From JAPOXR01 sp965221815 (GTDB lineage: Bacteria > Pseudomonadota > Alphaproteobacteria > Rhodobacterales > Rhodobacteraceae): DNA of 64,000 bases. Positions 43,249 through 52,847 of this stretch are shown piece by piece. Location of the stretch: positions 1-64,000 of the forward strand of contig OZ244915.1 in the NCBI GenBank assembly GCA_965221815.1, written 5' to 3'. The stretch's first letter is position 1; each line of letters begins with the position of its first letter. Under the pieces are notes generated by a model. It had not been told where the DNA came from. It worked only from the letters and a program-made list of their open reading frames with translations, and did not search any database. The translations under genes were made by a program, and so were the position numbers.

Positions 43249-45090
43249 CTATTCTCTCGTTTGCCCCGAAATCGCATAGCCACGCGGTGTGTAGATGAAG
43301 GACCCGTCGACACCCTGTCGGCGATCACGAGATACAACAGATTTTGTCTGGCTGTTTCCGATGATGACTATAGTCATCATGTCAGCGAGGTGGGAATCGA
43401 GGGCGTGGAGAGGCACCTGCGAGACGTTCTCGCCGTCCCGGCCGAGATTTCTTGCGATGAGGACCGGAATGTTCGGTTTCCGGTGCTGCAATAATATATC
43501 CCGTGCGTCTCCGAGCAGCGTATGGCGACGGCGGGAGGCCGGATTGTAGAATGCGATGACAAAATCACCTTCTGCGGCGGCCTGAATCCGCTGCAGAATG
43601 GTTGTGCGTGGGGTCAGGAGATCAGACAGGGAGATGGCACAGAAGTCGTGGCCGAGAATCGCGCCGGCCCGGGCCGATGCCATCTGCATGGCGGTAACCC
43701 CGGGAACACAGAGAATTTCGACGCGGTGTGCAGCTGACGACGCACCGCCTGCATCCGGTTGTCGGTCCAGAAGTTCAAAGACCAGCGACGCCATGGCATA
43801 GATTCCGGAATCGCCCGAAGATATAAGAGCCACACGCTGACCTTGACTGGCCTCCTCAAGGGCAAACAGGCAGCGCGCGGTTTCTTCGCCGAGTGGAAAT
43901 TCGACAAGCCTCTTGCCACGCATCGTGCTGTCGATCAGTTGCAGATAACCCTTGTATCCGACAATGGTGTCAGCCTTGCCCAGCATGCGTTGCGCTTCAA
44001 CAGTTCGGCCGTCGAATGAACCGGGCCCGATACCGACAATCATCAACACGCCGCGGGAAACGCCGCCGCTGTCGTCAGCGTCGCGAAGAGAGGTGTCGAT
44101 CCGTGCGATGGCGCAGGTCGCGGTTCGGGACTTCTGTTTGGGAACGATCAACGTGCCGCCGTGTCCGGCGGCGGCAAGGGCTGCGGCTTCGCTGACACCA
44201 TGGGTTCCGGTTTCCTGGAAGACCCGCTCAGACGGTTCTGTGAGGCGGTCGGCATAGGTTTCCAATTCTTCCGGTGAAAAAAAGCGCACAGGAACTCCGA
44301 GATGATCTGCCAGATCATGAACCGCAGCCTCTGCGGCTTTCAAGTCGATGGAAACCACCTCACGAATGATGAATGGTGACAATCCGGTCGTGGTCAGGGT
44401 CTCGCCGACCAGAGCGTTGAGATCCTGCGGCGGACAATCGCGGATGCAGCCAACACCGAGGATGCAAGTCTGTTGGGTATAGAACAGAGATGATCCCGAC
44501 TCGATCACGAGGCGAATTTGACCCCGTTGTGCCGCGTCGGGGCGATGCGTCACATGGCGCAGTTCCAGAAGTGGTTGTAGCCAGGCGGCTTCGCCGTCGA
44601 GCGATGTCGCGTTGCCAGCCAAAATTCCAGCCGTGACGGTTCTGACATCGTCCGGATTTTCGATACGCCATCCGGGAGGGGGTTCATCAAGATTGCAGCC
44701 AAGCAGTGAATCGCTCGCAGTCGTGATGGCGAGATGGGCACCCAGAAATTCCGTAACTTGCTGCGCCAGTCTGTTGGCACCATGATGACCGCCGAGCAGG
44801 GGGACCACTTCAGTGCCAGTGGGCGAGATACAAATCACTGGCGGTTCGGCATGTTTGTCATGAACAAGCGATGCGAGCGACCTGATCAGAATGCCGGCTG
44901 CACAGACTCCGATGATCGGACGACCAGCAGAAAAAGCCGCGCGCAGGGCATTTCCAAAAGATGAATCCGTATATTTGCCATCGTTGTCTGCAGCCCAGTT
45001 CGTCCAGATGAAATGTTCAGCGATGCGGCGGGCGATTTCTTGCCCGGCCTCACCGGGACACAAGACCAGCGGTGAATTACCTGGAGCCAT
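43249..45090 (-). CDS. cobJ: CbiG-CobJ fusion: cobalamin biosynthesis protein and precorrin-3B C17-methyltransferase
   Basis: A 613-residue two-enzyme protein of corrin ring synthesis. The N-terminal half (to about residue 320) is CbiG/CobE-like: RPIIGVCAAGILIRSLASLVHDK, HHGANRLAQQVTEFLGAHLAITTASD, CILGVGCIRDCPP and the C-terminal AALAAAGHGGTLIVPKQKS. The C-terminal half is CobJ/CbiH, an AdoMet-dependent methyltransferase (LMIVGIGPGSFDGRTVEAQRMLG, ALISSGDSGIYAMASLVFELL, CVPGVTAMQMASARAGAILGHDFCAISLSDLLTP) that methylates C17 and contracts the ring. ATG 45090 overlaps the cobI end by 14 bases. CbiG-CobJ fusions are known in Alphaproteobacteria. It is the last methyltransferase of the operon. 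Confidence 0.9.
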   Translation of the reverse strand: MAPGNSPLVLCPGEAGQEIARRIAEHFIWTNWAADNDGKYTDSSFGNALRAAFSAGRPIIGVCAAGILIRSLASLVHDKHAEPPVICISPTGTEVVPLLGGHHGANRLAQQVTEFLGAHLAITTASDSLLGCNLDEPPPGWRIENPDDVRTVTAGILAGNATSLDGEAAWLQPLLELRHVTHRPDAAQRGQIRLVIESGSSLFYTQQTCILGVGCIRDCPPQDLNALVGETLTTTGLSPFIIREVVSIDLKAAEAAVHDLADHLGVPVRFFSPEELETYADRLTEPSERVFQETGTHGVSEAAALAAAGHGGTLIVPKQKSRTATCAIARIDTSLRDADDSGGVSRGVLMIVGIGPGSFDGRTVEAQRMLGKADTIVGYKGYLQLIDSTMRGKRLVEFPLGEETARCLFALEEASQGQRVALISSGDSGIYAMASLVFELLDRQPDAGGASSAAHRVEILCVPGVTAMQMASARAGAILGHDFCAISLSDLLTPRTTILQRIQAAAEGDFVIAFYNPASRRRHTLLGDARDILLQHRKPNIPVLIARNLGRDGENVSQVPLHALDSHLADMMTIVIIGNSQTKSVVSRDRRQGVDGSFIYTPRGYAISGQTRE

Positions 45091-45781
45091 ACGGATCTCG
45101 GCCGGGAAGCAGGATGGTTGAAAAATAGGGTGCCCTGCGCGGGCCATCTTGCAGTTTCATGATGCGTTCGTGGGGCATTGACGCGTATGAACAGTAGAGG
45201 GCTTTTTCTGCCAAATCCAGCGTGGTGAGGATTCGTCGGATTTTTTCCATATGCCGCCCGATTTTCACGATGGCAACGGCCCCACCGCCAGCGAGTTTTT
45301 CATAGAGGTGCTCTTCCGGCATCGGTGCGGGAAGGATCGTCAGGGACTCCATGCGCGCGCACAAGGGCTGCCGCGCTGCCGCGGCACAGCCAACGAGTGA
45401 CGGGACTCCGGGAACAATATCGACCTTGTATGCGTCCGCCAGATGGGCAAACAGATACATGAATGATCCGTAGAAAAACGGGTCCCCCTGGCAGAGCGCG
45501 ATGACATTCATGCCGTCATCGAGTCGAGAGGCAATCTTCTTGGCAGCGGTGCGGTAGACATTTTGTGCCGGAAAGCGATTTTCCTCCATTGGCAGGGAGA
45601 TGGAGATTTCCTCAACGTCCTCTCGAATGAATTCTGCGGCAATTGAACGGGTAAAACTTTCTCCATTTTCGGGCTGTGGATAAGCTATCACCGGGGCCGT
45701 ACGGATCAGACGCGCGGCTTTCAGTGTCAGCAGTTCCGGATCTCCGGGTCCCAATCCAACCCCGACAAATGTTCCTGTCAT
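45077..45781 (-). CDS. cobI: precorrin-2 C20-methyltransferase
   Basis: A 234-residue AdoMet-dependent uroporphyrin-III-type methyltransferase that adds the C20 methyl group to precorrin-2. Motifs: FVGVGLGPGDPELLTLKAARLI at the N-terminus, IALCQGDPFFYGSFMYLFAHL, VDIVPGVPSLVGCAAAARQPLC, and VAIVKIGRH. The ATG at 45781 overlaps the cobL stop as ATGA. The frame's earlier methionines lie inside cobL and are rejected. It overlaps the fusion gene downstream by 14 bases. Confidence 0.93.
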   Translation of the reverse strand: MTGTFVGVGLGPGDPELLTLKAARLIRTAPVIAYPQPENGESFTRSIAAEFIREDVEEISISLPMEENRFPAQNVYRTAAKKIASRLDDGMNVIALCQGDPFFYGSFMYLFAHLADAYKVDIVPGVPSLVGCAAAARQPLCARMESLTILPAPMPEEHLYEKLAGGGAVAIVKIGRHMEKIRRILTTLDLAEKALYCSYASMPHERIMKLQDGPRRAPYFSTILLPGRDPYGSR

Positions 45782-47001
45782 CGGAAACAACGCCATTGGG
45801 TAATGGTCATCTGATTGCGCCATGAACGGCTGCTCCCGAGCGGTATTGCATGACTGACTGCAATCCGTGCGAGCACACCCTGATGCTCCGCATGCAGCTC
45901 CGCGAGGATGGCTTCGCTCTCGATGGTGACCGCATTGGCGACTAACCGTCCATGTGGACGCAGGGACGCGAGACAAATTTCTGCGATTTTTCGGTTGATA
46001 CCGCCGCCGATGAAAATGGCATCAGGCGACGGCAGATCCTTCAAGGCCTCAGGGGCCTTTCCTTCAATCAGTTCGAGCAATGGCGCACCGAGCCGCAGGG
46101 CATTGCGTCTGGCCATTTCCAGACGATTGGAGTTGTGATCGATGCCAATGGCGTGGCAATCCCGCCGTACCCGCATCCACTCAATTGCGACTGTGCCACA
46201 ACCTGTCCCGATGTCCCAGAGCAGGGCACCGCGGTGCGGAGCAAGCATACACAGGATGATGGCACGGAGCTCCTGTTTGGTAAAATTTCCATCGGTCTCA
46301 AAAGCTGTGTCGGGAAGACCGGGGCCACGTGGTAATGGATGTGCAGCAGTGTCGGCAACGCATTCAATACAAAGGGTATGAAATGGGGGAATCGTGCCTG
46401 ACGGATCAGAATCTGCCCAGTCACGGGCACAGCCCTCCAGTCTTTTTTCCTGTGGGCCACCCAAATTGGCCAGAACCGTCATTCGGCTGCGCCCAAAACC
46501 GTTGTTGACGAGGAGACATGCGGCTTCATGCGGCGCGGTTGCACCACCGGTCAATACGGCAAGTCGAGCGTGATGGCGGAAATACGGGATCACCTGTTCA
46601 ATAGGTCTTCCATGTGCAGTCAGGGTTTCGATGTCGGCAAGACTCCATCCCATACGTGTGCATGCCAATTGAAAGGCGGACAACTGGGGGTGAAACTGCA
46701 TCTCATCCCGGGGGATCTTGTTGAGAAGTTTGGCACCTGCGGAATACCAGAGCGGGTCGCCGGTCACGAGCAGCGCTGTTCGACCGTGTTGTTTGAACGA
46801 GGCCATTTCCGAGATCATGGTGGAAAAGGGCCGTGACCATCTTAATCTTTTGGCCTGGAGATGCGGGGCGAGTGCATGGTGGCGGTCGCCACCGATGATG
46901 ATTTCCGCCTTTTCGAGAGCATTGCGGGCTGACTTTGACAGGCCTGCGAACCCGTCCTCACCGATACCGACGACATCAAGCCATTGCCGCGGTGCGATCA
47001 T
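45778..47001 (-). CDS. cobL: precorrin-6Y C5,15-methyltransferase (decarboxylating)
   Basis: A 407-residue bifunctional enzyme (CbiE-CbiT fused). The N-terminal CbiE part has WLDVVGIGEDGFAGLSKSARNAL, LLVTGDPLWYSAGAKLL and LSAFQLACTRMGWSLADIETLTAHGR. The C-terminal CbiT part has a class I AdoMet site, LWDIGTGCGTVAIEWMR, and AIFIGGGINRKI. It methylates C5 and C15 and removes the acetate carboxyl. Start and stop are both in ATGA overlaps with cobH and cobI. The length is normal for CobL. Confidence 0.95.
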   Translation of the reverse strand: MIAPRQWLDVVGIGEDGFAGLSKSARNALEKAEIIIGGDRHHALAPHLQAKRLRWSRPFSTMISEMASFKQHGRTALLVTGDPLWYSAGAKLLNKIPRDEMQFHPQLSAFQLACTRMGWSLADIETLTAHGRPIEQVIPYFRHHARLAVLTGGATAPHEAACLLVNNGFGRSRMTVLANLGGPQEKRLEGCARDWADSDPSGTIPPFHTLCIECVADTAAHPLPRGPGLPDTAFETDGNFTKQELRAIILCMLAPHRGALLWDIGTGCGTVAIEWMRVRRDCHAIGIDHNSNRLEMARRNALRLGAPLLELIEGKAPEALKDLPSPDAIFIGGGINRKIAEICLASLRPHGRLVANAVTIESEAILAELHAEHQGVLARIAVSHAIPLGSSRSWRNQMTITQWRCFR

Positions 47002-47648
47002 TGGATTTCACTTGATGTGGAGAGGCCGAGAAGCACCGCATTGACGGCTGCCGCGGCGATCGCTGAGCCACCGCGTCGACCACGGACCGTGAGAAATTCC
47101 AGCTGTGTCTGCTGGCAATAGTCGATCAATTTCTGTTTGCTTTCTGATGCGCCGACGAACCCGACGGGTATGCCGATAATTGCAGCAGGCACTGGACTTG
47201 ACCCGTCCGTCAGCAATTCAAGGAGACGGAAGAGGGCGGTTGGAGCGTTGCCGATGACCACCACGGCATCTTGGAGCGCGGCTCCCCAGGTCTCGGCAAC
47301 CAGCGCTGATTGCGTTGTCTCGGCTTCGGCGGCCCGGGTTTTCAGTTGTTCATTGAATTCAGGGGCGATCAGGCGGTCACCGTCCGGTAGGAGGGATCGT
47401 TTGATGCCAGCAGCTGTCATATTGCTATCGCAGAGAATATGGGCCCCATTCTGCAGTGCGCAGCGCGATACATGTGCAAAGCGCGGTGAGCAGATGATAT
47501 CGTCGGCGATGTCGGTCATGCCACAGGCATGAATGATGCGCACCGCGATGGGGCGCAGGTTTGCATCAAAGTGTGTCAGGTCAGTTTCGCGCGCGATGAT
47601 GTCGAAGCTTTCTCTGATGATCGATTGCGGATCGCGCAGATAAGTCAC
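46998..47648 (-). CDS. cobH: precorrin-8X methylmutase
   Basis: A 216-residue CobH/CbiC enzyme that moves the C11 methyl to C12, giving hydrogenobyrinate. Motifs: YLRDPQSIIRESFDIIARE at the start, RIIHACGMTDIADDIICSP with the catalytic histidine, ILCDSNMTAAGI, and the C-terminal IIGIPVGFVGASESKQKLIDY followed by the RGRRGGSAIAAAAVNAVL loop. All are well kept. It starts by ATGA overlap with cbiX and ends likewise with cobL, so the operon is translated as a coupled unit. Confidence 0.96.
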   Translation of the reverse strand: MTYLRDPQSIIRESFDIIARETDLTHFDANLRPIAVRIIHACGMTDIADDIICSPRFAHVSRCALQNGAHILCDSNMTAAGIKRSLLPDGDRLIAPEFNEQLKTRAAEAETTQSALVAETWGAALQDAVVVIGNAPTALFRLLELLTDGSSPVPAAIIGIPVGFVGASESKQKLIDYCQQTQLEFLTVRGRRGGSAIAAAAVNAVLLGLSTSSEIQ

Positions 47649-48766
47649 TGACGTCCTCGGGATACGCGTCGTACGCTTTCCGGACCGTGCCGGTGCAGGG
47701 CATGCGGATAAGCCGGATGATGATGGTGACCATGATCGTGGTGATGATGGTGCTGTGCTTCGAGACGGCAGAGACCCGTGCAGAAATCATCACAGAGCTT
47801 GCAATCGTCAACGCGTGAGCCGGGGGCTCCTGCTCCCTGTCCTTCGACATGGTGGTGGTGACTTTCCTGTACCAGCCCGACTTCATCTTCAAATCCGACG
47901 ATCTGGGTGCGGTATTTGCACATGGAACAGTTCATCGCGGTCTTGCCGGTCGTGATTTCATGGACGCGGTCGGCAAAACAGGCGATCACGTCCGGATGAA
48001 CACCCAGATAACGGGCCTTGACGAATTCGATCTCGGGATGTCGCGCAGCCACTTGATCGGTGAAACCGTAGATGCGATCAATCAGGATACCGCTGAACAG
48101 AAAATACGGGAACAGGATGAGACGTCGATAGCCGAGTCGAGCGGCATGTTCGAGACAGGGTTCAACGAGGGGGAATGTGACGCCGGAATAGCCGGTTTCA
48201 CACCAGCCAAAACCGAGTCCCTCCCACAGGAATCTGGCTGTTTTGCTGACATTGGCATTCGCATCCGGATCGGATGCGCCGCGACCAATGACCACCAGAC
48301 AGGTCTCTTCACGTGCAATCTGACCGTGGGCGCTGTTGGCTTCCTCTTCGGCTGCCGAAATGCGGTCGGCCGCGGCATTGATCATTCTGGGGTCGATGCC
48401 GAGTTCACGCCCGTAATCTATTTGAATCTTATGCTCAGCGGCGTAAGCGTTGAGAACTGACGGGATATCATTCTTGGCATGCATCGCGGCAAATAACATG
48501 CCCGGTACTGCGAGAATTCTCTTGCAGCCTTGCTGGCGCAAGGAATCAAGCCCGGCGCGGATAACGGGATTGGCGAATTCAAGATAACCGTATTCGACTG
48601 GCCATTGATCGAACTCCCGACGAAGCCTGATAGCCAACTTTTCGAATTCCGCAATCGCAGACGGCGCGCGCGAACCATGGCCGCACAGCATGACACCTGT
48701 TTTGGGAGATGGAGATGAATCTGGATTTTTGACCGATGGCATGGCGAAAGATATCTTTGACTGCAT
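47645..48766 (-). CDS. cbiX: CbiX-type sirohydrochlorin cobaltochelatase with Fe-S and His-rich tail
   Basis: A 373-residue chelatase that inserts cobalt into sirohydrochlorin early in the anaerobic-type pathway. It has two CbiX repeats: GVMLCGHGSRAPSAIAEFE with ILAVPGMLFAAMHAKNDIP, and CLVVIGRGASDPDANANVSK with ILFPYFLFSGILIDRIYG. The catalytic histidine of the first is in HGSR. The tail carries MNCSMCKYR, resembling the MXCXXC site of long CbiX proteins, plus five more cysteines and two histidine runs (SHHHHVE and QHHHHHDHGHHHH) that probably hold cobalt. The start may be ATG 48766 or 48742. First gene of the cobalamin operon. Confidence 0.9.
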   Translation of the reverse strand: MQSKISFAMPSVKNPDSSPSPKTGVMLCGHGSRAPSAIAEFEKLAIRLRREFDQWPVEYGYLEFANPVIRAGLDSLRQQGCKRILAVPGMLFAAMHAKNDIPSVLNAYAAEHKIQIDYGRELGIDPRMINAAADRISAAEEEANSAHGQIAREETCLVVIGRGASDPDANANVSKTARFLWEGLGFGWCETGYSGVTFPLVEPCLEHAARLGYRRLILFPYFLFSGILIDRIYGFTDQVAARHPEIEFVKARYLGVHPDVIACFADRVHEITTGKTAMNCSMCKYRTQIVGFEDEVGLVQESHHHHVEGQGAGAPGSRVDDCKLCDDFCTGLCRLEAQHHHHHDHGHHHHPAYPHALHRHGPESVRRVSRGRQ

Positions 48767-48872
48767 AGATGAGATCCTGTCCACCGCGCCAAAAAACGCG
48801 TCTTGCAACGCAGGATATAAGGTGCAGGGTGATCAATATGTCCGTTATGTTTCAACAAAGGCTTCGATGGTG

Positions 48873-49031
48873 TCAAGTCATCTCATGTCGTCTGTCGTCT
48901 CCTGACGCATGATCCGACAAACCAGGATCGCGCCGCAAGACATCTGTTCGTTCACGCCGTGCGACCCGGATGTGTGACAGCATAAAAATTCTCGCGGATG
49001 GGCACCCGTGCGAACAGCCTCCTTTCCTCAT
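48873..49031 (-). promoter_or_regulatory. leader of the cobalamin operon with a B12-box-like sequence
   Basis: GCGTCAGGAGACGAC (minus strand, complement of 48894-48908), about 130 bases before cbiX, resembles the B12 box of cobalamin riboswitches (GCCAGGAGACC core). A GGGTGCCCATCCGCGAG stretch further upstream is faintly like other conserved parts, but the CCCCCGCAAC and GCCACTG elements are not found. The same interval can also be read as a 52-codon minus-strand frame. A riboswitch is plausible from position but not proven. Confidence 0.35.
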
Positions 49032-49490
49032 ATTCCCTGATCAGAAACATACGGGTGCAACGGCGGGGGTCATGCCTTAGACAGAAATATGGGGCTCACC
49101 ATCAGATAGGGGTGTTGAACGGCAAGGGCAGCATGTTGGTTGGCAACAGTCTCATATGTCTCCGAATCAGGAATCGACAGACAAGAGAAGTCGGCTGATT
49201 GCGGCATCCAAATCATCCTTCTGTCTGTGCTCCCATAAGTGGTGGGCCGATGAAGTGCCCTTCTCAGACCGACGTTTCCAAAGAGCCATGTATCGAGTGA
49301 GAGCTGCCCCGACATTATGCCAACAAATTCACAGGAAAGACATTTGGCTCTGTCTGCTCAGAAAGCTGGAAACAGCGACCTAAGCACAAATGATCAAATG
49401 GGCCCCATGCAAGGCACCCGCGGGCCATTCACCAAATTGTTCAATCTTCGCCGACCGACCATTTGCATGAATCCTTGTGAAATATGCAGG
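49032..49490. other. 459-bp stretch without a recognised gene
   Basis: Lies between the cobalamin-operon leader and the 3' end of ettA. Short frames on both strands have no ribosome-binding site or motif. The promoter for the cobalamin operon should lie near its left edge. Confidence 0.35.
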
Positions 49491-51146
49491 TCAGCGGCTG
49501 AACTTACGATGTTTTTCTCGGCTTGGTCGGATCGATTCAGGGCCAAGTCGTCTGACCTTGTCGAGGAGATATGATTCGAAGTTTCCGGCAAACCATTCGC
49601 AATGGGCATTGCCTTCGAAAGCAAGGATATGGGTGCAGAGGCGATCAAGAAAGAAGCGATCATGCGATATGATCATGGCACATCCGGCAAAATTTTCCAG
49701 GGCGTCTTCCAGGGAACGCAGCGTTTCGACATCGAGATCATTGGTCGGCTCATCAAGCAGAAGCAGATTGCCCCCGCGGCGTAGAAGCTTGGCGAGATGG
49801 ACACGATTTCTCTCCCCGCCCGAGAGCATATCGACTTTTTTCTGTTGATCGCTCCCACGAAAATTGAATGATGAGCAATAGGCACGTGAATGGATTTCGG
49901 TATTGCCGACGTCAAGGACATCATGTCCGCCGGAAATCTCTTCCCAAACCGTCTTGGTGGAATCGAGATGATCGCGAGTCTGGTCAACATAAGAGAGTTC
50001 GGTGGCTTCGCCGAGTTTCACCGTGCCTTTGTCTGGTTTCAGTTGATCGCAGATGATTCGGAAAAGAGTTGTTTTTCCCATACCATTGCCGCCGATGACG
50101 CCCACGATTGCCCCTGCCGGCAGCGCGAAGCTCAGATCTTCGATCAGGTGGATTTCATCGAATGAAATCGTGAGATCCTTGACTTCAAGTGCCGTGTTGC
50201 CCAACCGCTTGCCGTTGGGGATGATGATTTGGGCTTGCCGGTCACGCACACGCACTGGTTGGCTGGCGAGTTCATGATAAGCATTGATACGTGCCTTCTG
50301 TTTGGCCTGGCGCGCCCGAGGTGCAGAGCGGATCCACTCGAGCTCGCGGCTCAAAGTCTTTTGTCGTGACTTCTCTTCGCCGGCTTCTTGCGCAATACGG
50401 CGAGACTTTTGTTCAAGCCAGCTGGAATAGTTGCCCTCGAAGGGGATTCCGCGCCCGCGATCAAGCTCGAGAATCCATCCGGTGATTTGATCGAGGAAGT
50501 AGCGATCGTGCGTTATGATGAGGCACGTGCCCTTGTAGTCGATCAAATGTTGTTGCAACCATGCGACGGTCTCGGCATCAAGGTGATTGGTGGGCTCATC
50601 CAGGAGCAGCATATCAGGGGCTTCGAGCAGCAATCGACACAGTGCGACGCGCCTTTTTTCGCCCCCGGACAAACTGGCAACATTGGCATGATCGGCGGGG
50701 CAGCGAAGAGCGTCCATGGCTTGGTCGATCTGCGAATCGAGATCCCAAAGACTCTGCGAGTCGATTTCATCCTGCAGAGTTGCCATTTCATCTGCAGTTT
50801 CATCAGAATAATTCATTGCCAATTCGTTATATCGTGCGAGCAAAGCCTGTTTCTCAGACGCGCCAAGCATCACATTGCCGCGCACATCAAGTGATGAATC
50901 AAGTTTTGGCTCCTGACTCAGCACACCGACGCGTATGCCCTTGGCAGGACGCGCTTCGCCGGTAAATTCTGTCTCGATTCCAGCCATGATTCGCAGCAGG
51001 GTTGATTTCCCCGCACCGTTCACGCCGACCACGCCTATTTTGGCACCGGGGAGAAACGAGAGATGAATGTTTTCGAGAACCTTACGGCCACCCTGGTAGG
51101 TTTTGGAGACGTTTTCCAACTGGTATACGAATTTGTTCTCAGACAT
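49491..51146 (-). CDS. ettA: energy-dependent translational throttle protein (ABC-F ATPase)
   Basis: A 551-residue soluble ABC-F protein with two ATPase domains and no membrane part. The first domain has Walker A GVNGAGKST, signature LSGGEKRRVALCRLLL and Walker B LLLDEPTNHLD. The second has GGNGMGKTT, LSGGERNRVHLAKLL and LLLDEPTNDLD. The linker between them and the arm SLWDLDSQIDQAMDALRCP identify EttA rather than Uup or ABCF2. It binds the ribosomal E site and gates the first elongation steps according to ATP/ADP level. The length (about 550) is standard. Confidence 0.95.
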   Translation of the reverse strand: MSENKFVYQLENVSKTYQGGRKVLENIHLSFLPGAKIGVVGVNGAGKSTLLRIMAGIETEFTGEARPAKGIRVGVLSQEPKLDSSLDVRGNVMLGASEKQALLARYNELAMNYSDETADEMATLQDEIDSQSLWDLDSQIDQAMDALRCPADHANVASLSGGEKRRVALCRLLLEAPDMLLLDEPTNHLDAETVAWLQQHLIDYKGTCLIITHDRYFLDQITGWILELDRGRGIPFEGNYSSWLEQKSRRIAQEAGEEKSRQKTLSRELEWIRSAPRARQAKQKARINAYHELASQPVRVRDRQAQIIIPNGKRLGNTALEVKDLTISFDEIHLIEDLSFALPAGAIVGVIGGNGMGKTTLFRIICDQLKPDKGTVKLGEATELSYVDQTRDHLDSTKTVWEEISGGHDVLDVGNTEIHSRAYCSSFNFRGSDQQKKVDMLSGGERNRVHLAKLLRRGGNLLLLDEPTNDLDVETLRSLEDALENFAGCAMIISHDRFFLDRLCTHILAFEGNAHCEWFAGNFESYLLDKVRRLGPESIRPSREKHRKFSR

Positions 51147-51467
51147 GATATTCTCAAAGCTTGCAGGCGGTCGTGGTCTCTAACCTCATTCACCATAACG
51201 GGCAACAATACAGTTCAATTTGGACATTTGTGGGAAAGGCAGCAATTTGCTGCTGGCGTACAATTTGGCTGAAGGACGGGATGTGTCGTATCTCCGTTAC
51301 TGGCAACGCCGGATATGAAGGTGGCACCCGGAGCCACACCTCCTGAGCATGATGACAGGAATACGCACCATCGTGACATTGGATTTCATGTAACTGAGGG
51401 CCAAACGTTGCAACCGGGGATATCCTTTGTGCGCCAGAACCGGATAATTCACTGAGGTATTTGAGCG
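51147..51467. other. 321-bp divergent intergenic region
   Basis: Between the divergent ettA and nadD genes and expected to hold both promoters. No operator palindrome or RNA gene stands out. GAGG about 12 bases before the nadD ATG is its likely ribosome-binding site. Confidence 0.4.
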
Positions 51468-52112
51468 ATGCATGCAGGGTTTAGGAGGACGTTTCCGTTG
51501 CATCGCTTTGGATTGAAGCCGGTTGTGACCGGCCTCAAAGTCGGGCTTCTCGGGGGATCTTTTGATCCGCCGCATCAAGGACATGTTCATGTCACGGAAT
51601 GGGCATTTCGTCGGTTGGGATTGGATCAGGTCTGGTGGCTGGTCGCGCCGCAAAACCCGCTCAAGCAGTTGAGACCGGCACCATTGCAAGAACGTATTGC
51701 TGCGGCGCGGCGCGTGCAAACGCACCCACGTGTCATGATTATTGATCTGGAGACACATATTCAGTCGCACCACACAATCAATACACTTGAATATCTTGTG
51801 CAGAGATTTCCCGCGATGCGGTTTGTCTGGCTGATGGGGGCGGATAATCTGCAGGGATTTACCCATTGGAGTCGCTGGCAAAACATCACCGATCTGGTTC
51901 CCATGGCTGTTTTCTTGCGCCCTGGCCATCAGGGATCTTCGGTCTATCAGCCGGTCATGCGCATGCTGAAGACGGCACGCTTGCGCGAAGACGAGGCGAG
52001 GCGCCTTCCCGTGGCAAGCCCACCCGCCTGGTGTCTTGTGACCCTTCCGCTTTCTGATGTCTCTTCAACTTCCATACGCCTTGGCACCCACCAATCCTGT
52101 AGGCGGGAATAA
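51468..52112 (+). CDS. nadD: nicotinate-nucleotide adenylyltransferase
   Basis: A 214-residue NadD, which adenylates nicotinate mononucleotide in NAD synthesis. The nucleotidyltransferase motif is GGSFDPPHQGH (residues about 29-39), followed by VWWLVAPQNPLK, FVWLMGADNLQGFTHWSRW and the C-terminal SSTSIR. The first 22 residues (MHAGFRRTFPLHRFGLKPVVTG) are a longer lead than usual; a later start is possible. In relatives nadD sits with rsfS or proA. Here the next DNA is transposase debris, so the usual neighbours have been separated. Confidence 0.93.
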   Translation: MHAGFRRTFPLHRFGLKPVVTGLKVGLLGGSFDPPHQGHVHVTEWAFRRLGLDQVWWLVAPQNPLKQLRPAPLQERIAAARRVQTHPRVMIIDLETHIQSHHTINTLEYLVQRFPAMRFVWLMGADNLQGFTHWSRWQNITDLVPMAVFLRPGHQGSSVYQPVMRMLKTARLREDEARRLPVASPPAWCLVTLPLSDVSSTSIRLGTHQSCRRE

Positions 52113-52189
52113 TTATTTCGTTCACATCAAATTCAAAGCTCGGCCGCAGAAGAGTCTCAAATGCGGCAATTTCCAACAGATCGTCGGAT

Positions 52190-52380
52190 ATGGGTCATGG
52201 TTCTCACCCTGATTGATGCGCCACACCTCCATGATGCAATGGTCATTGAGCGGTTGATCGGTGACCCAGGAGACCGTCTCGGTCTCACCTTGCGGGTTGA
52301 TCTCGGTGTATTCGAGAAAGTTCACGCTCAGATCGAAATGGGTCTCATTGAGCGGCGCGTCATTGACCTCAGGAGACACG
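52190..52380 (-). pseudogene. transposase fragment (IS4/ISNCY-like)
   Basis: The minus-strand frame reads NETHFDLSVNFLEYTEINPQ then GETETVSWVTDQPLND and IMEVWRINQGEN. This follows the order VNFLEYxE...G...SWVTDxxLxxxNVxxxxRxGRARWxIEN of a transposase family that I recall only approximately. It then degenerates where GRARWKIENETFN would be expected. The conserved catalytic part is missing, so this is a remnant. Confidence 0.45.
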
Positions 52381-52847
52381 GTAGGTGATGGGCTCCTTGG
52401 GGCCTGTCACACACCTCTCGGTCACCTGGACACGGGGATTGTCCTTGAGCCTGGCGCAGGCGGCGACCCTGTCCCGCCTGCCGGCACGCGATGGGGCAGG
52501 AGCTTGAGGATCAGGCCGATGACCTGCTGGAAGAGGTGCGGGGCGATGAGAGCCGGCATGATGATGCGGTGGTCTGCGGAAGAGCGGGATGGACAGGCCA
52601 TAGAACCAGACTGGCGTGCAGCCGCTTGCGGCGTTGTGGCGTTACTCAGCAGCACGGGAGGCCGCCGCCGGCGGCGCAGGACAGAGAATTGAAGGGTGTC
52701 GCCATCGCCGCTGGGGCCCGGGACAACGGGACTTGTCTGGAGAGTTGGACCCCGGACATCCGGCTCATCGATGTCGGGCATGCCTGCCAGTCTCTCAAGG
52801 CCGCCGGCCGATGCCGCTGACGGGGCCGAGAGCGCCAGGAGCACGGC

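Noticed and set aside
48873..49031. 52-codon arginine-rich frame upstream of cbiX as a gene
   Set aside because: No convincing ribosome-binding site and it overlaps a probable regulatory leader; kept only as an alternative reading.
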